A stretch of DNA of 64,000 nucleotides from Streptococcus suis. GTDB lineage: Bacteria; Bacillota; Bacilli; Lactobacillales; Streptococcaceae. The translations under genes and the position numbers were made by a program. Location: NCBI GenBank assembly GCA_002831545.1, contig CP025095.1, positions 2,170,001 to 2,234,000 on the forward strand, written 5' to 3'. Positions 46,147 to 56,044 of the stretch are shown piece by piece. How positions within the stretch are numbered: position 1 is the stretch's first letter; every line of letters starts with the position of its first letter. The notes under the pieces are model-generated. The model was not told the origin of the DNA and did not search any database. It worked only from the letters and a program-made list of their open reading frames with translations.

Positions 46147-46938
46147 TTAATCTCCCGTAAACACTGGTCTACGTCGTTCTGCATGCGCTCGAACTCCCTC
46201 TTTAAAATCCTCTTTATAGGCCAATGTTTCTTGCAAATCCAGCTCCAATCGGCGATAAGACTCCCAGTCTTTAAATTGACTTTCCCATGTCAGTTGTTTG
46301 ATTGCTGCATAAGAATTTACTGAGCCTCGCAAGAGTTTTTTTATGACCTGGGCAACTGTCTTTTCTAGTTTTTCTGGCTCTGCCAATTTATAAATAATCC
46401 CATATTCTAAAGCCTTATCCGCTGATAAGCCCTCTCCAGTCATCGCCAAGTGACTAGCACGATTAGCCCCAATAGCACGACTCAGTAGAAAGAGCCCCCC
46501 CGCATCCGGCGCAAGTCCAACGCCTACAAAGGCTTGGATGAATTTTGTCTTGCTGGAGGCAATAACAAAATCAGCTGCCACTGCCATATTAGCCGCGGCT
46601 CCAGCCACTGCTCCATCCGTCACCATAATGACCACTTTAGACAATTTCTTCATCGCAAACGAAATATCATTCACCAGCTCTGCTATTTTTACTAAAGAAG
46701 CAATATCATCATCATCAACTGCACGCTTCATCTCAACTAAATCTCCACCCACGGAGAAAATGGAACCCTGTGCTTGAATTTGTAAAATTTTGACGGAGGC
46801 ATCCCCTTCTGCAAGGCGGATTGCTTCTAAGATTTCTTCACACATAGGAATATTAAAACCATTTGCCACTTCCGGTCTGTTTAAAGTTAGAATCGCTACG
46901 GAATCAATTACTTCATAACGAATTGTTTGGTAGGCCAT
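46147..46938 (-). CDS. fabM: trans-2-decenoyl-ACP isomerase
   Basis: 263 aa crotonase-fold enzyme which makes cis-3-decenoyl-ACP and so unsaturated fatty acids in streptococci. Oxyanion-hole regions [10 protein letters not shown] and [20 protein letters not shown] are present. Family alternatives are enoyl-CoA hydratases, but position directly upstream of fabT is that of fabM. Confidence 0.93.
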   Translation of the reverse strand: MAYQTIRYEVIDSVAILTLNRPEVANGFNIPMCEEILEAIRLAEGDASVKILQIQAQGSIFSVGGDLVEMKRAVDDDDIASLVKIAELVNDISFAMKKLSKVVIMVTDGAVAGAAANMAVAADFVIASSKTKFIQAFVGVGLAPDAGGLFLLSRAIGANRASHLAMTGEGLSADKALEYGIIYKLAEPEKLEKTVAQVIKKLLRGSVNSYAAIKQLTWESQFKDWESYRRLELDLQETLAYKEDFKEGVRAHAERRRPVFTGD

Positions 46939-46958
46939 TCCCTTGCTCCTTTCAAAAT

Positions 46959-46990
46959 AGTTTGATAATTAAAAGATTTGAATATCAAAC
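46959..46990 (-). promoter_or_regulatory. FabT-like boxes upstream of fabM
   Basis: AGTTTGATAATTAAA (46959-46973) and TTTGAATATCAAAC (46977-46990, near-perfect palindrome), 20-50 bp before the fabM start. Confidence 0.75.
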
Positions 46991-47375
46991 TTCAAATTCT
47001 TGTTTTCCATTGTAACACAGTTTTTAAAATTGTCACTTTTTTCTAGCAAGGAAAGTGTGACATCCGAAAAAGATGGGGGCTATCATCGAAATATAAAATT
47101 TAGATATGCTAGAAAATAACGTGTCTAAGAACCTATATTCACACGCAAAGCGCCTTGGCTTTTTTCACTCATCAAGGTAGGTTTTGTGGGAAATACTGAC
47201 TGTATTTTGAAAAAAACAACCTCAATATGCAAGTCTGAACTGTAAATATAGGATCTAAGATTAATTTACAACTATCATTTTTTCACGTTAATACTTTTGG
47301 AAGATTTAACTGGATTCTGAGCTAGAAATACCATTTTTCACCAAGAACTAATACTTGGATACAATATCATATTTC
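46991..47375. other. Gene-free stretch with a MITE-like element
   Basis: No coding frame of note. It holds a 137-bp segment with terminal inverted repeats (next entry); the rest is AT-rich and unassigned. Confidence 0.5.
47124..47260. repeat. MITE-like element or IS relic
   Basis: Imperfect 19-bp inverted ends TCTAAGAACCTATATTCAC (47124-47142) and the complement of TCTTAGATCCTATATTTAC (47242-47260), four mismatches. No transposase. It may derive from an IS end pair. Confidence 0.5.
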
Positions 47376-48017
47376 TTAAAATCGCAATAAGTCAAAGGCC
47401 TCTTCAAGATTGTCTACCAATTTATCTGCTTTCGACTGATCAATTCCATAATGCTGGTCTCGAATAGCCCAAACTGTCAAACCTGCTTTTTTAGCCGCTT
47501 CAATCCCCTTCGCACTATCTTCAAATACTAAAATGTCCGATTTAGCTACTCCTGTTGCACTGGCTGCTTTCACATAAACCGCGGGATCTGGTTTTGGGGC
47601 CTCACAATCCATCGCTGAGAAAACATGACTAAAGTGAGAGCGTATACCAGCATCTAGTAGAGCACGTTCGATATCTGAACGGTCGGTATTTGAAGCCAAA
47701 ACTACAAGAATACCTTGGATAGTTAGTCTCTCCAATACCGCTTTAACTTCAGGAAAAATCCGCTCTGCATAAGGGGTTGGTCGCTTTTCTTTATACACAC
47801 GATATTCTTCTTCCAAGGCAGGGACATCCCAGTTATCATAATCATCCCCTAAAATCCGTTGCCAAATTTGACTAGCCCTTCCACCGACAAATATAGATGG
47901 ATCCAAATGATCAACCGATAAACCTTTTGTCGCTAAAAAATCCGCTCGACGTTGAAAATAGAATGTTTCTGTATCAAAAAGTACACCATCCATGTCGAAA
48001 ATAATTGCTTTTACCAT
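47376..48017 (-). CDS. HAD-family phosphatase, beta-phosphoglucomutase/phosphatase-like
   Basis: 213 aa. Nucleophile in IIFDMDGVLFDTE, motif II VLASNTDRSD, motif III Lys in CEAPKPDPAVY and motif IV VFEDSAKGIEAA; a helical C1 cap sits after motif I. Might be a phosphatase or a phosphoglucomutase; substrate unknown. Single-gene unit. Confidence 0.88.
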   Translation of the reverse strand: MVKAIIFDMDGVLFDTETFYFQRRADFLATKGLSVDHLDPSIFVGGRASQIWQRILGDDYDNWDVPALEEEYRVYKEKRPTPYAERIFPEVKAVLERLTIQGILVVLASNTDRSDIERALLDAGIRSHFSHVFSAMDCEAPKPDPAVYVKAASATGVAKSDILVFEDSAKGIEAAKKAGLTVWAIRDQHYGIDQSKADKLVDNLEEAFDLLRF

Positions 48018-48138
48018 ACTCGCCTCCTATTCCTTTAATTGTAACACAGTTGAAAGAAAAAAATGTTTTTCTGAAATTTTCATACTTGTCTCTTGTTCGT
48101 TTTTCGATAAAATTCTTGGCAAGATTTGTCTGAACATA

Positions 48139-48167
48139 CTGACAATTTCATATCATTCTGCTATAAT
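48139..48167 (+). promoter_or_regulatory. Promoter of the aspartate kinase gene
   Basis: CTGACA, 17 nt, TATAAT, about 27 bp before the ATG. No lysine riboswitch was recognised in this short leader. Confidence 0.7.
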
Positions 48168-48193
48168 AGAAAAAAATATCCAAGGAGATGAGA

Positions 48194-49549
48194 ATGAAAG
48201 TTATTAAATTTGGAGGAAGCTCACTTGCTTCAGCTGGACAGTTAGAAAAAGTTTTCAATATTGTTCAATCTGATTCAGAACGTCGCTTTGTTGTGGTGTC
48301 TGCACCTGGAAAACGCAATGCTGAGGATACTAAAGTTACTGATGCGTTGATTAAATATTATAAAGAATATGTTAACGGAAAAGATGTGACTGCCAGTCAA
48401 GAATGGATCATCAACCGTTATCAGGCAATGGTTGACGAACTTGGTTTCACAGCTAACAGCATGAAGAAAATCGCAGACAGCATCGTCTCTTTGGCCAGCC
48501 TACCAATTGATGATAACAAATTCCTTTACGACGCATTCTTAGCAGCTGGTGAAGATAATAATGCCAAATTGATTGCCGAATATTTTACCCACAGAGGATT
48601 GCCTGCACGCTATGTACATCCTAAAAAAGCTGGTATTATTGTCAGCTCTGAACCAGGAAATGCTCGCATTTTGCCTTCAAGTTATGACAAAATCGAAGAG
48701 CTTCGTGATACAGATGAAGTACTCATTATCCCAGGATTCTTCGGTGTAACTATTGATAACCAGATTTGTACCTTCTCACGAGGTGGATCGGATATTACAG
48801 GTTCCATCATTGCTGCCGGAGTCAAGGCTGACCTCTATGAAAACTTTACAGATGTCGATGGTATATTTGCTGCCCATCCTGGCATCATTAAAAATCCACA
48901 TTCAATCAAAGAATTGACCTATCGTGAAATGCGAGAATTAGCTTATGCAGGTTTCTCCGTCCTCCACGATGAAGCCCTCCTTCCTGCCTATCGCGGACGA
49001 ATTCCATTGGTTATTAAAAACACCAATAACCCAACTCACCCTGGTACCCGAATTGTACACAAACATACCGAGCAAACAGTTCCTGTTGTCGGTATTGCTG
49101 CAGACGATGGTTTTGTCAGCATTAACTTGTCCAAATACTTGATGAACCGTGAAGTTGGTTTTGGTCGCAAGGTGTTGCAAATTCTCGAAGATCTCAATAT
49201 TCGCTGGGAGCACATGCCGACCGGTATTGACGATTTATCCATCGTAGTCCGTGAGCGTGAATTGACTCCTATTAAGGAAGAAGAGATCCTTCGTCAACTC
49301 AATACGAAAATGGAAGTTGACAAGGCCGAAATCGAACATGGTTTATCTATTATCATGATTGTTGGTGAAAATATGAAGAGCCATGTCGGTGTAACAGCTA
49401 CCGCTACCACTGCCCTCTCTAAACAAAATGTCAACTTGGCAATGATTTCACAGGGAGCCAGTGAAGTTTCTGTTATGTTCGTTGTCAAAACCGAAGAAAA
49501 GAAACGCGCTCTGCACGCACTCTATGAAGCTTTTTTTAACGAGCAATAA
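48194..49549 (+). CDS. Aspartate kinase
   Basis: 451 aa monofunctional aspartokinase, first step of the Asp-family (Lys/Thr/Met) pathway. N-terminal MKVIKFGGSSLAS, catalytic FSRGGSDITGSIIA, and two C-terminal ACT domains (VVGIAADDGFVSINLSKYL; LSIIMIVGENMKSHVGVTA). ATG chosen 7-8 nt after AAGGAG; another ATG two codons upstream is too close. lysC/thrA-type naming cannot be decided. Confidence 0.95.
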   Translation: MKVIKFGGSSLASAGQLEKVFNIVQSDSERRFVVVSAPGKRNAEDTKVTDALIKYYKEYVNGKDVTASQEWIINRYQAMVDELGFTANSMKKIADSIVSLASLPIDDNKFLYDAFLAAGEDNNAKLIAEYFTHRGLPARYVHPKKAGIIVSSEPGNARILPSSYDKIEELRDTDEVLIIPGFFGVTIDNQICTFSRGGSDITGSIIAAGVKADLYENFTDVDGIFAAHPGIIKNPHSIKELTYREMRELAYAGFSVLHDEALLPAYRGRIPLVIKNTNNPTHPGTRIVHKHTEQTVPVVGIAADDGFVSINLSKYLMNREVGFGRKVLQILEDLNIRWEHMPTGIDDLSIVVRERELTPIKEEEILRQLNTKMEVDKAEIEHGLSIIMIVGENMKSHVGVTATATTALSKQNVNLAMISQGASEVSVMFVVKTEEKKRALHALYEAFFNEQ

Positions 49550-49578
49550 TCACAACGAGGTCGGTCAGTTCCCTCTTC

Positions 49579-49672
49579 ATACTCTTCGAAAATCAAAACC
49601 AGACGTTGTTGACTTGATTTGATGAGTGTCAAGCTCCATTGGAGCTAGTCTGATTTTAATTTTCATTGAGTA
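49579..49672. repeat. BOX-like element, short form
   Basis: 94 bp from ATACTCTTCGAAAATCAAA to TTTTCATTGAGTA, opposite orientation to the elements at 39222 and 49752. It shares GTCAAGCTCCATTGGAGCT with the one in the fab cluster. Confidence 0.75.
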
Positions 49673-49696
49673 GCAATTAAAATTTGAATAAGCAAA

Positions 49697-49745
49697 AATA
49701 GCTTAGAATCAACGTTTCTGACGATGCAATTCTAAGCTATTTTTT
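49697..49745 (+). terminator. Terminator downstream of aspartate kinase
   Basis: AATAGCTTAGAAT / ATTCTAAGCTATT, 12-13 bp perfect stem with a 19-nt loop and TTTTT. It lies between two BOX-like elements. Confidence 0.8.
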
Positions 49746-49751
49746 ATTTTT

Positions 49752-49856
49752 ATACTCAATGAAAATCAAAAGTAGCCTAGGAAACGAAGTCCAAGATAGA
49801 ACTGGAGTTCATCAAGGCAAGTTGACAAAGGATAATTTTGATTTTCGAAGAGTATT
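49752..49856. repeat. BOX-like element
   Basis: 105 bp bounded by ATACTCAATGAAAATCAAA and TTTGATTTTCGAAGAGTAT, same orientation as 39222-39430. Confidence 0.78.
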
Positions 49857-49879
49857 AGACTTTTTGACCAGCCTCATTA

Positions 49880-50350
49880 TAGTCTTTTAGTTTACTTTTA
49901 GTACTCGCTCCAACTATCTGGGAGATAGTTGGAGACTGGGGGACAAAGTGAACGATGTTCACATCAAAAGCCACAGGCATAACTCAATGCTTTCTTATTT
50001 CTAGGTGACCAGCTGATGTACTTCGCTTTTTTGTTTTCAGGCTCAGGTACGAATAGTCCACTGGACTATTCGTATCCCCCAGATTGCTTGCAAAGCAAGT
50101 CACTTTTACAAAATCAGGCAAGGCGAGTTCAAACAATCCAGTGGAGTGTTTGAAGTTGGAAATAGAGGCTGGGCAAAAAGCCCAGGACCACTACTCAGAG
50201 TTCGCGTCAACATCTCAGCGCAGTGGTTGATTGGCAGATTTGTTCGTGTTTTGCACTCCAAATCTGGCCTAATCAACTGTGCGGGGGTGGGAAGACGAAC
50301 TCTTTTATCTTGATCGAGTTCTTTCCCACTCCCCTTACGTCGAAGTAATA
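49880..50350. repeat. Cluster of palindromic intergenic repeats
   Basis: No gene. Successive hairpins: CTCCAACTATCT/AGATAGTTGGAG (49908-49934); a 27-bp palindrome centred at 50061 with 13-bp arms TACGAATAGTCCA; CTTGC-AAA-GCAAG (near 50090); CTGGGC/GCCCAG (50168-50184); a long inverted pair TTGATTGG-CAGATTTG / CAAATCTGGCCTAATCAA (50228-50277). It shares sequence with 37644-37767. A GCGGGGGTGGGAAGACGAACTC-like segment follows. It separates aspartate kinase from alr. Confidence 0.65.
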
Positions 50351-50467
50351 AAAGTCAACTAAATGACGATATTTGTATTATAGACAATCTCTAGGTAACA
50401 CTTCTCTAATATTTTAGCCTTCTATTCTAGTGAAAGAGGCGGATTATCGTCACTTTTACTATCGCTG

Positions 50468-51571
50468 TTATTCAAAAATTCGAGGTAGGCGATCTGTCAA
50501 AAGACAAACCACCTCGTAATTTATGGTTCCGATGCGATCAGCCCACTCCTGAACAGAGATCGTTTTATCTCCATCTTGACCGATTAGGGTGACTTTTTGA
50601 CCAAGTGGATAAGCATGAGGTAAACGAATGGTGATCTGGTCCATCGAAATACGCCCTACAATTTCACAAGCCTGCCCATCGACTAAGACTGATAAGCCTT
50701 GTAAGCTTCGGACGAGACCATCTGCATATCCTATCGGAACGGTCGCAATCCATTCTGAATCGGCGCTGTGATAAGTAGCTCCGTAGCCAATTGTTGTGTC
50801 AGCTTCAACCTGCTTTACATGAACAATTTCAGATACGAGAGATAAGGCTGGTTGAACATCAAACGGGAGTTCTAGCACTCGTCCACTTGGATTAAGTCCA
50901 TAAAGAATGTTTCCCAAACGAACCAGGTTAAATACTGTATCAGCATGCCAAATGCTTGTTGCTGAATTGCTGGCATGAATCCAGCGCGGAGTAATTGGTA
51001 GAACATCCAAAAATTCTTTAAAAATAGACAGTTGACTCTCGAAGTGCGCCTGTTCAACCTCATCCGCAGTAGCAAAATGAGTATAAACTCCTTCGATGTC
51101 ATACTCTAATTCTTCAAGGATAGCAATCGCTTGTAGCAAATCGGCTATTTTTCTAAAACCAATCCGCCCCATACCTGTATCTAGCTTAAGATGAACAGTT
51201 AGACCAGATAAATCAGCCTCTAAGTCTTTTGTATTTTGCAACCAGTCCAGACTGGCAACTGTCACACTGATATTGAGTTGATGAGCTACTGGTAAAAAAC
51301 GTACAGGAACCACTCCTAAAATCAAGATAGGATGCTCGATACCTGCTTTACGTAACTCTAATGCTTCATCCAAATTCGAAACACAAAAACCAGCTGCTTG
51401 ACTAGATAACTTTTTCGCTACCGCAACAGCTCCATGACCATAAGCATTCGCCTTAACAACAGCAAATGCTTCGGTCTTATGGGGCAAGTTGGTCATTACT
51501 TGCTCGAAATTTTCCGCAATCGCATCTAAGTTAACCCGAATTTGCGTGGGTCGATGTTCACTTTCAATCAT
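50468..51571 (-). CDS. alr: Alanine racemase
   Basis: 367 aa PLP enzyme making D-alanine for peptidoglycan. PLP Lys40 in [19 protein letters not shown] and the catalytic Tyr in [10 protein letters not shown]. The C-terminal beta domain has [11 protein letters not shown] and GRISMDQI. Overlaps acpS by 8 bp. Confidence 0.97.
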   Translation of the reverse strand: MIESEHRPTQIRVNLDAIAENFEQVMTNLPHKTEAFAVVKANAYGHGAVAVAKKLSSQAAGFCVSNLDEALELRKAGIEHPILILGVVPVRFLPVAHQLNISVTVASLDWLQNTKDLEADLSGLTVHLKLDTGMGRIGFRKIADLLQAIAILEELEYDIEGVYTHFATADEVEQAHFESQLSIFKEFLDVLPITPRWIHASNSATSIWHADTVFNLVRLGNILYGLNPSGRVLELPFDVQPALSLVSEIVHVKQVEADTTIGYGATYHSADSEWIATVPIGYADGLVRSLQGLSVLVDGQACEIVGRISMDQITIRLPHAYPLGQKVTLIGQDGDKTISVQEWADRIGTINYEVVCLLTDRLPRIFE

Positions 51572-51923
51572 CTTTCTCCTCCAAAATCACACTAGCTTGT
51601 ACAAAATTTCCTGAATGGCTAATGCTGAGCCAAATATTCCCATCAAAGGGACTCTTCGTCACATAGGGAACTCCTTTGCTGGTATTCAGAATTTCAATAT
51701 CATGAAATCCTATCTTACCAATGCCTGTCCCCAAGGCCTTCGTCAGTGCTTCTTTGGCTGACCAACGTCCAGCTAAATATTCTAACTGACGGCGACCGGA
51801 CAGACTTTGATACCGTTCAAATTCTTTCTCTGTGAGAATCTTTTGGGGAAACCCTTGGTGTTTGATTCTGGCACTTTCAATCGCCTCCATCTCCTGAAGG
51901 TCAATGCCATGTCCTACTATCAT
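51564..51923 (-). CDS. acpS: Holo-ACP synthase
   Basis: 119 aa. [15 protein letters not shown] (metal-binding Asp) and [15 protein letters not shown] (Glu/Lys) are the AcpS motifs. It adds phosphopantetheine to AcpP Ser35 using CoA. Upstream of alr and downstream of secA, the common streptococcal order. Confidence 0.97.
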   Translation of the reverse strand: MIVGHGIDLQEMEAIESARIKHQGFPQKILTEKEFERYQSLSGRRQLEYLAGRWSAKEALTKALGTGIGKIGFHDIEILNTSKGVPYVTKSPFDGNIWLSISHSGNFVQASVILEEKDD

Positions 51924-52000
51924 TAATCGGTCTCCTTTTGCATAGTCATTTCATTTATCAAAATAAACGAACTGACTCTAGTGACTTGTCTAAAAATTGC

Positions 52001-52027
52001 AAAAGGACTGGACAGCCGTCCAGTCCA
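52001..52027 (-). terminator. Terminator between secA and acpS
   Basis: GGACTGGAC / GTCCAGTCC perfect 9-bp stem, with TTTTGCAATTTTT on the minus side, 11 bp after the secA stop. Confidence 0.8.
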
Positions 52028-52037
52028 CGCGTCATTC

Positions 52038-54563
52038 CTATTTACGGCCGTGACAATTTTTAAATTTCTTACCAGACTGGCATGGGCATGGATCGTTACG
52101 ATCAACACCTTCAAAAGATACATTCTCCTGAATTGCATGCGATTGGTTCGGCATAATATTCTTAACAGCTGTCGTATGTGCTTCTTGACTTGTGCGCTCA
52201 CGCTCAATATTGTCATGAATTTGCGCCTTCATCATCAAGCGGGTTACTTCAAACTCGATAGCCCCAATCATATCGTTGAACATAGTAAATGCTTCCGATT
52301 GATATTCAACGATTGGATTGTTTTGAGCATATCCACGAAGGCTGACTGCATTGCGCAATTGATCCAAGGCATCAATATGGTCTGTCCATTTGTTATCCAC
52401 AACACGAAGGATAAGAACTTTCTGGAATTCGCGTACACGTTCTTCATCGCGTAATTTTTTCACTTGCGAATCATAGACTCTCAAAGCACGTTCATAGAGC
52501 TCTTCGACAATCTCTTTCTGATTCATTGCTTCAAAAGTAGCTTTACTCAAGGTATCATCGTCAACGAGATTTGCATGCGCAAATTTGATAATTCCATCAA
52601 TAGCTTCATCTTTCGAACCAAGGAAGTGACCAGCAACTTGGCGTTCAATCGTCCGTTTCATCATCGCTTTGATTTCAGGAGCCAAATCACGGTTAGCAGT
52701 AATAACATCCTGGCGTTGGCGATAGATGATTTCACGTTGCTCACGCATCACATCGTCATATTGAAGGACTTGTTTACGTGAATCGTAGTTGTTCCCTTCC
52801 ACACGCTTCTGAGCAGATTCAACTTGACGTGTCAACATTTTAGACTTGATAACGGACTCTTCTTCTGTTAGATTCATACGCTCCATAAATACTTTAATGC
52901 GTTCTGAACCAAAGCGTTTCATCAAGTCATCTTCGAGAGATAGATAGAATTGTGATTCACCTGGGTCACCTTGACGACCTGAACGTCCACGAAGCTGGTT
53001 ATCAATACGACGACTTTCATGGCGCTCAGTACCAATAACACATAGCCCACCAAGTTCACGTACACCTGGACCTAACTTAATATCGGTACCGCGTCCCGCC
53101 ATGTTGGTCGCAATAGTGACCGCACCACGCTGACCAGCATTCATAATAATCTGCGCTTCACGATAGTGGTTTTTAGCATTCAATACTTCGTGAGGGACAC
53201 CTGCAGCTACCAATTTTTGAGAAATCAAATCAGAAGTTTCAACCGCAACTGTACCGACCAAGACAGGTTGCCCTTTCTCATAGCGTCTCTTCACATCAGC
53301 AATGACGGCATTAAATTTGTATTCTAGACTTGGATAGAGTAAATCTTCGTGGTCAACACGCGCGATTGGGCGGTTGGTTGGAATTGGTACGACACGGATG
53401 TTGTAGATTTCACGGAATTCTTCCTCTTCTGTTTTACCAGTACCCGTCATCCCTGATAATTTTTTATACATACGGAAAAGGTTTTGGTAGGTAATAGAGG
53501 CACTTGTCTTAGACTCGTTTTGAACCGGTACACCTTCCTTAGCTTCGATGGCTTGGTGAAGTCCATCAGAATAACGACGACCTTCCATCGTACGACCTGT
53601 AAATGGATCGATAATCATGACCTCTTGGTCTTCATTGACCAGATAGTCAATATCATAGGTCATAATGTAGTTGGCACGAAGTGCATTATCCAAGAAATGG
53701 GTAATGGCTACATTTTCAATATCGTAGAGGTTATCTAACTTGAAGAATTTCTCTGCTTTGTCAATACCTGAATCAGACAGACCAATCGTCTTAGATGGAA
53801 TGTCAATGATGTAATCTTCTGTTGTCAAAGATTTAACAAGATTATCTGCCAAGAAATACAACTGGTTTGTTTCAGAACCTTGTGCACCAGATACAATCAA
53901 CGGCGTACGAGCTTCGTCAATCAAGATTGAGTCAACTTCATCGACCAAGGCGTAATTGAGAGGACGTTGAACCATGTCTTCTGCGCGAACAACCATATTG
54001 TCTCGGAGGTAGTCAAAACCAATCTCTGAGTTGGTCGAATAAGTAATATCGCAGTTATAGGCTTCACGTTTTTCCAAGGGTGATTTAGCAGCTAAGTTGA
54101 TACCAACTGATAGACCAAGCCATGAATACAATTCACCCATTTCAGTCGCATCACGAGTAGAAAGATACTCGTTAACCGTCACTACGTGAACACCTTGACC
54201 AGACAAGGCATTCAAATAAACAGGCATCGTTGCAGTCAGAGTTTTACCTTCACCTGTACGCATTTCTGGAACGTCACCGTTGTGAAGAACGATTCCTCCC
54301 ATAACCTGAACCTTGTAGGGATAGAGGCCCAATACGCGACGTGCTCCTTCACGGACTACCGCATAAGCTTCGTACAAAAGATCGTCGAGGGATTCACCGT
54401 TATTGTATCGCTCCTTAAATTCTGCTGTCTTAGCTTGCAACTGTTCATCAGTCAGCGCTTCCATTTCATCGGCATACGAGAAGACCTTGTCTGCCATTTT
54501 CTCAAGTTTTCTTAGCTCTCCCTTATCATTTTCAATGAGAGAACGAAGTACATTTGTTACCAT
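52038..54563 (-). CDS. secA: Preprotein translocase ATPase SecA
   Basis: 841 aa. DEAD motor motifs: [11 protein letters not shown] (Walker A), [14 protein letters not shown] (Walker B), [12 protein letters not shown] and [12 protein letters not shown]. Helical scaffold and the C-terminal zinc-binding [19 protein letters not shown] for SecB/ribosome contact. Start at [13 protein letters not shown], 8 nt after AGGA; an ATG three codons upstream is also in frame. Drives Sec export of the surface proteins found here. Confidence 0.97.
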   Translation of the reverse strand: MVTNVLRSLIENDKGELRKLEKMADKVFSYADEMEALTDEQLQAKTAEFKERYNNGESLDDLLYEAYAVVREGARRVLGLYPYKVQVMGGIVLHNGDVPEMRTGEGKTLTATMPVYLNALSGQGVHVVTVNEYLSTRDATEMGELYSWLGLSVGINLAAKSPLEKREAYNCDITYSTNSEIGFDYLRDNMVVRAEDMVQRPLNYALVDEVDSILIDEARTPLIVSGAQGSETNQLYFLADNLVKSLTTEDYIIDIPSKTIGLSDSGIDKAEKFFKLDNLYDIENVAITHFLDNALRANYIMTYDIDYLVNEDQEVMIIDPFTGRTMEGRRYSDGLHQAIEAKEGVPVQNESKTSASITYQNLFRMYKKLSGMTGTGKTEEEEFREIYNIRVVPIPTNRPIARVDHEDLLYPSLEYKFNAVIADVKRRYEKGQPVLVGTVAVETSDLISQKLVAAGVPHEVLNAKNHYREAQIIMNAGQRGAVTIATNMAGRGTDIKLGPGVRELGGLCVIGTERHESRRIDNQLRGRSGRQGDPGESQFYLSLEDDLMKRFGSERIKVFMERMNLTEEESVIKSKMLTRQVESAQKRVEGNNYDSRKQVLQYDDVMREQREIIYRQRQDVITANRDLAPEIKAMMKRTIERQVAGHFLGSKDEAIDGIIKFAHANLVDDDTLSKATFEAMNQKEIVEELYERALRVYDSQVKKLRDEERVREFQKVLILRVVDNKWTDHIDALDQLRNAVSLRGYAQNNPIVEYQSEAFTMFNDMIGAIEFEVTRLMMKAQIHDNIERERTSQEAHTTAVKNIMPNQSHAIQENVSFEGVDRNDPCPCQSGKKFKNCHGRK

Positions 54564-54906
54564 ATCATTCATCCTATTTCAATTTTAGTCAATAATATAT
54601 TGTAGCAGAAAATTAGGCAATTTTCAAGGTTTGGCACTAGGATACACAGTATTCTTAGATAAAAATACCATAATCTGGAAAAATTTCTACACAGTAATAC
54701 TACATTGCTAAAAAGAACATGATTAAGACACCAATTACTAAAATAAATACCAGAATACCATCCTCTATCTCTAGTAAAAATATACCATTTAAAATTTTAA
54801 AAAAATATGCACTATTGCCCCAAAAATGTGAACGATTTGGCATTTTTTTCTTCGTACAAGTAGTATAATCTGATTGTACAAGTAAATATTTAAAAAGGAG
54901 AGGAAA
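54564..54906. other. Gene-poor stretch upstream of secA and the M26 remnant
   Basis: Mostly AT-rich. It holds a minus-strand frame ending at 54700 whose tail (ILVFILVIGVLIMFFLAM) is one hydrophobic segment, too weakly supported to call a gene. Near the right end is a -10-like TATAAT (54864-54869) flanked by two direct GTACAAGTA repeats (54854-54862, 54876-54884), then AAGGAG for the frame at 54907. Confidence 0.4.
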
Positions 54907-56003
54907 ATGTATACCAAGAAAATCGCTCTTAAACAACTAGCCATGTCTAGTACTACAGTAGCCATAGTGAGTGGCCTATGGGGAAGCCAGCCTCCTATAT
55001 GCATCGACGGTATCTGTTCAATATCAATATATTGCACAAGATGAACTAACAAGTTCAGAGAAGGATTCTGTCTTATCTAAGCCGAAAACTGTCTCACCTT
55101 CCAAAGAAATAGCTACGGAGAATCAAACAATCTATCTCATCTACAAGACCGAACCTAAAAAAATATTTGGGATTCTTCCAGCTACAGGGGAGACCGGGAT
55201 CAATCTATTAACGATTGGAGGGGGACTTCTTCTAGTTCTAGGAATAAGTTTGGTCGGAAAAGGCAAAAAGAAAGGGATTATTTCATCCATTCTTCTTCTG
55301 ACCGCCACTGGTTCTATTCTACCTATCCAGAGCATCCAGGCTTTAGAAAGCAATTTACTTGCAGACTACAATCAGGTTCATCAGCTAAAAGTCGGAGACC
55401 AACTTCCTAATCCAAGTAACATAAAGCAGTATCAGTATGTAGGCTATGTCACTGACAAGGATATAGGTCCGCAATCTACCGAAAATAAAGAGAGCTCTTC
55501 CACAACTGCATCATCTCAGCAGCAAGATAGTACCGATAGTGCTATAAATAATGAAACTTTGCTCTTCAATCTAAAAAAATTAGATCCAACAAGCGACAAT
55601 CAGCAACTAAAAAAGGCTGCCAACAATATTGGCGCAGACCACAAATTGGCTAGTAGTAAAATGATCAGCCTTGTCCCCATGACCGACAATACCATTATTT
55701 CTGATATACAGGGAAGAGAAGAGAAGAAAACATCAGTACACTCCTAGATCACTTTGAAGATGGCAGCACCTTATTTTTCCCGCTCCAATATACAGAAAAC
55801 AAAGATAACGTGCTTACTACCAAATAGCGGATTGGGGAGTTACTTATTCACCTTTCCAAACATTACAAGACTACTCTGACATTCTAGACAAGGTAGTTCC
55901 AAGCCTACAAGCGGTTGAATTTCGTTCTGAAAATATGTATACTGCTCTCTCCATTACAGAAAATCAAGAGCCTGATTATAGAACTAGTATTTTTACAGAA
56001 TAA
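54907..56003 (+). pseudogene. Decayed N-terminal remnant of an M26 (IgA1 protease/Zmp) surface protein
   Basis: A start with good ribosome binding site opens a signal peptide (MYTKKIALKQLAMSSTTVAI). A frameshift near 54985 moves to the frame continuing ASLLYASTVSVQYQYIAQDE. Then come the N-terminal sorting signal LPATGE, a TM segment, a Lys-rich stretch and a second hydrophobic segment ending SIQALESNLLADYN, then GYVTDKDIG and a Ser/Gln linker. This order (signal, LPXTG near the N-terminus, two TM segments) is diagnostic of streptococcal IgA1-protease/ZmpB-type M26 enzymes. A later frameshift near 55720 leads to fragments ADWGVTYSPFQTL and NMYTALSITENQEP. The central region and zinc motif HExxH are missing. 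Confidence 0.85.
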
Positions 56004-56005
56004 GA

Positions 56006-56041
56006 AAAAAGTTAGGGATTATTTCTAGTCCCTAACTTTTT
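56006..56041. terminator. Bidirectional terminator between the M26 remnant and scrK
   Basis: AAAAAGTTAGGGA / TCCCTAACTTTTT, 13-bp perfect stem with A and T flanks on both sides, between convergent units. Confidence 0.9.
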
Positions 56042-56044
56042 ATG

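Noticed and set aside
54700..54936. Minus-strand 78-aa frame with hydrophobic tail
   Set aside because: No convincing start or ribosome binding site, and it overlaps the promoter of the M26 remnant; the single TM-like tail could be chance in AT-rich DNA.
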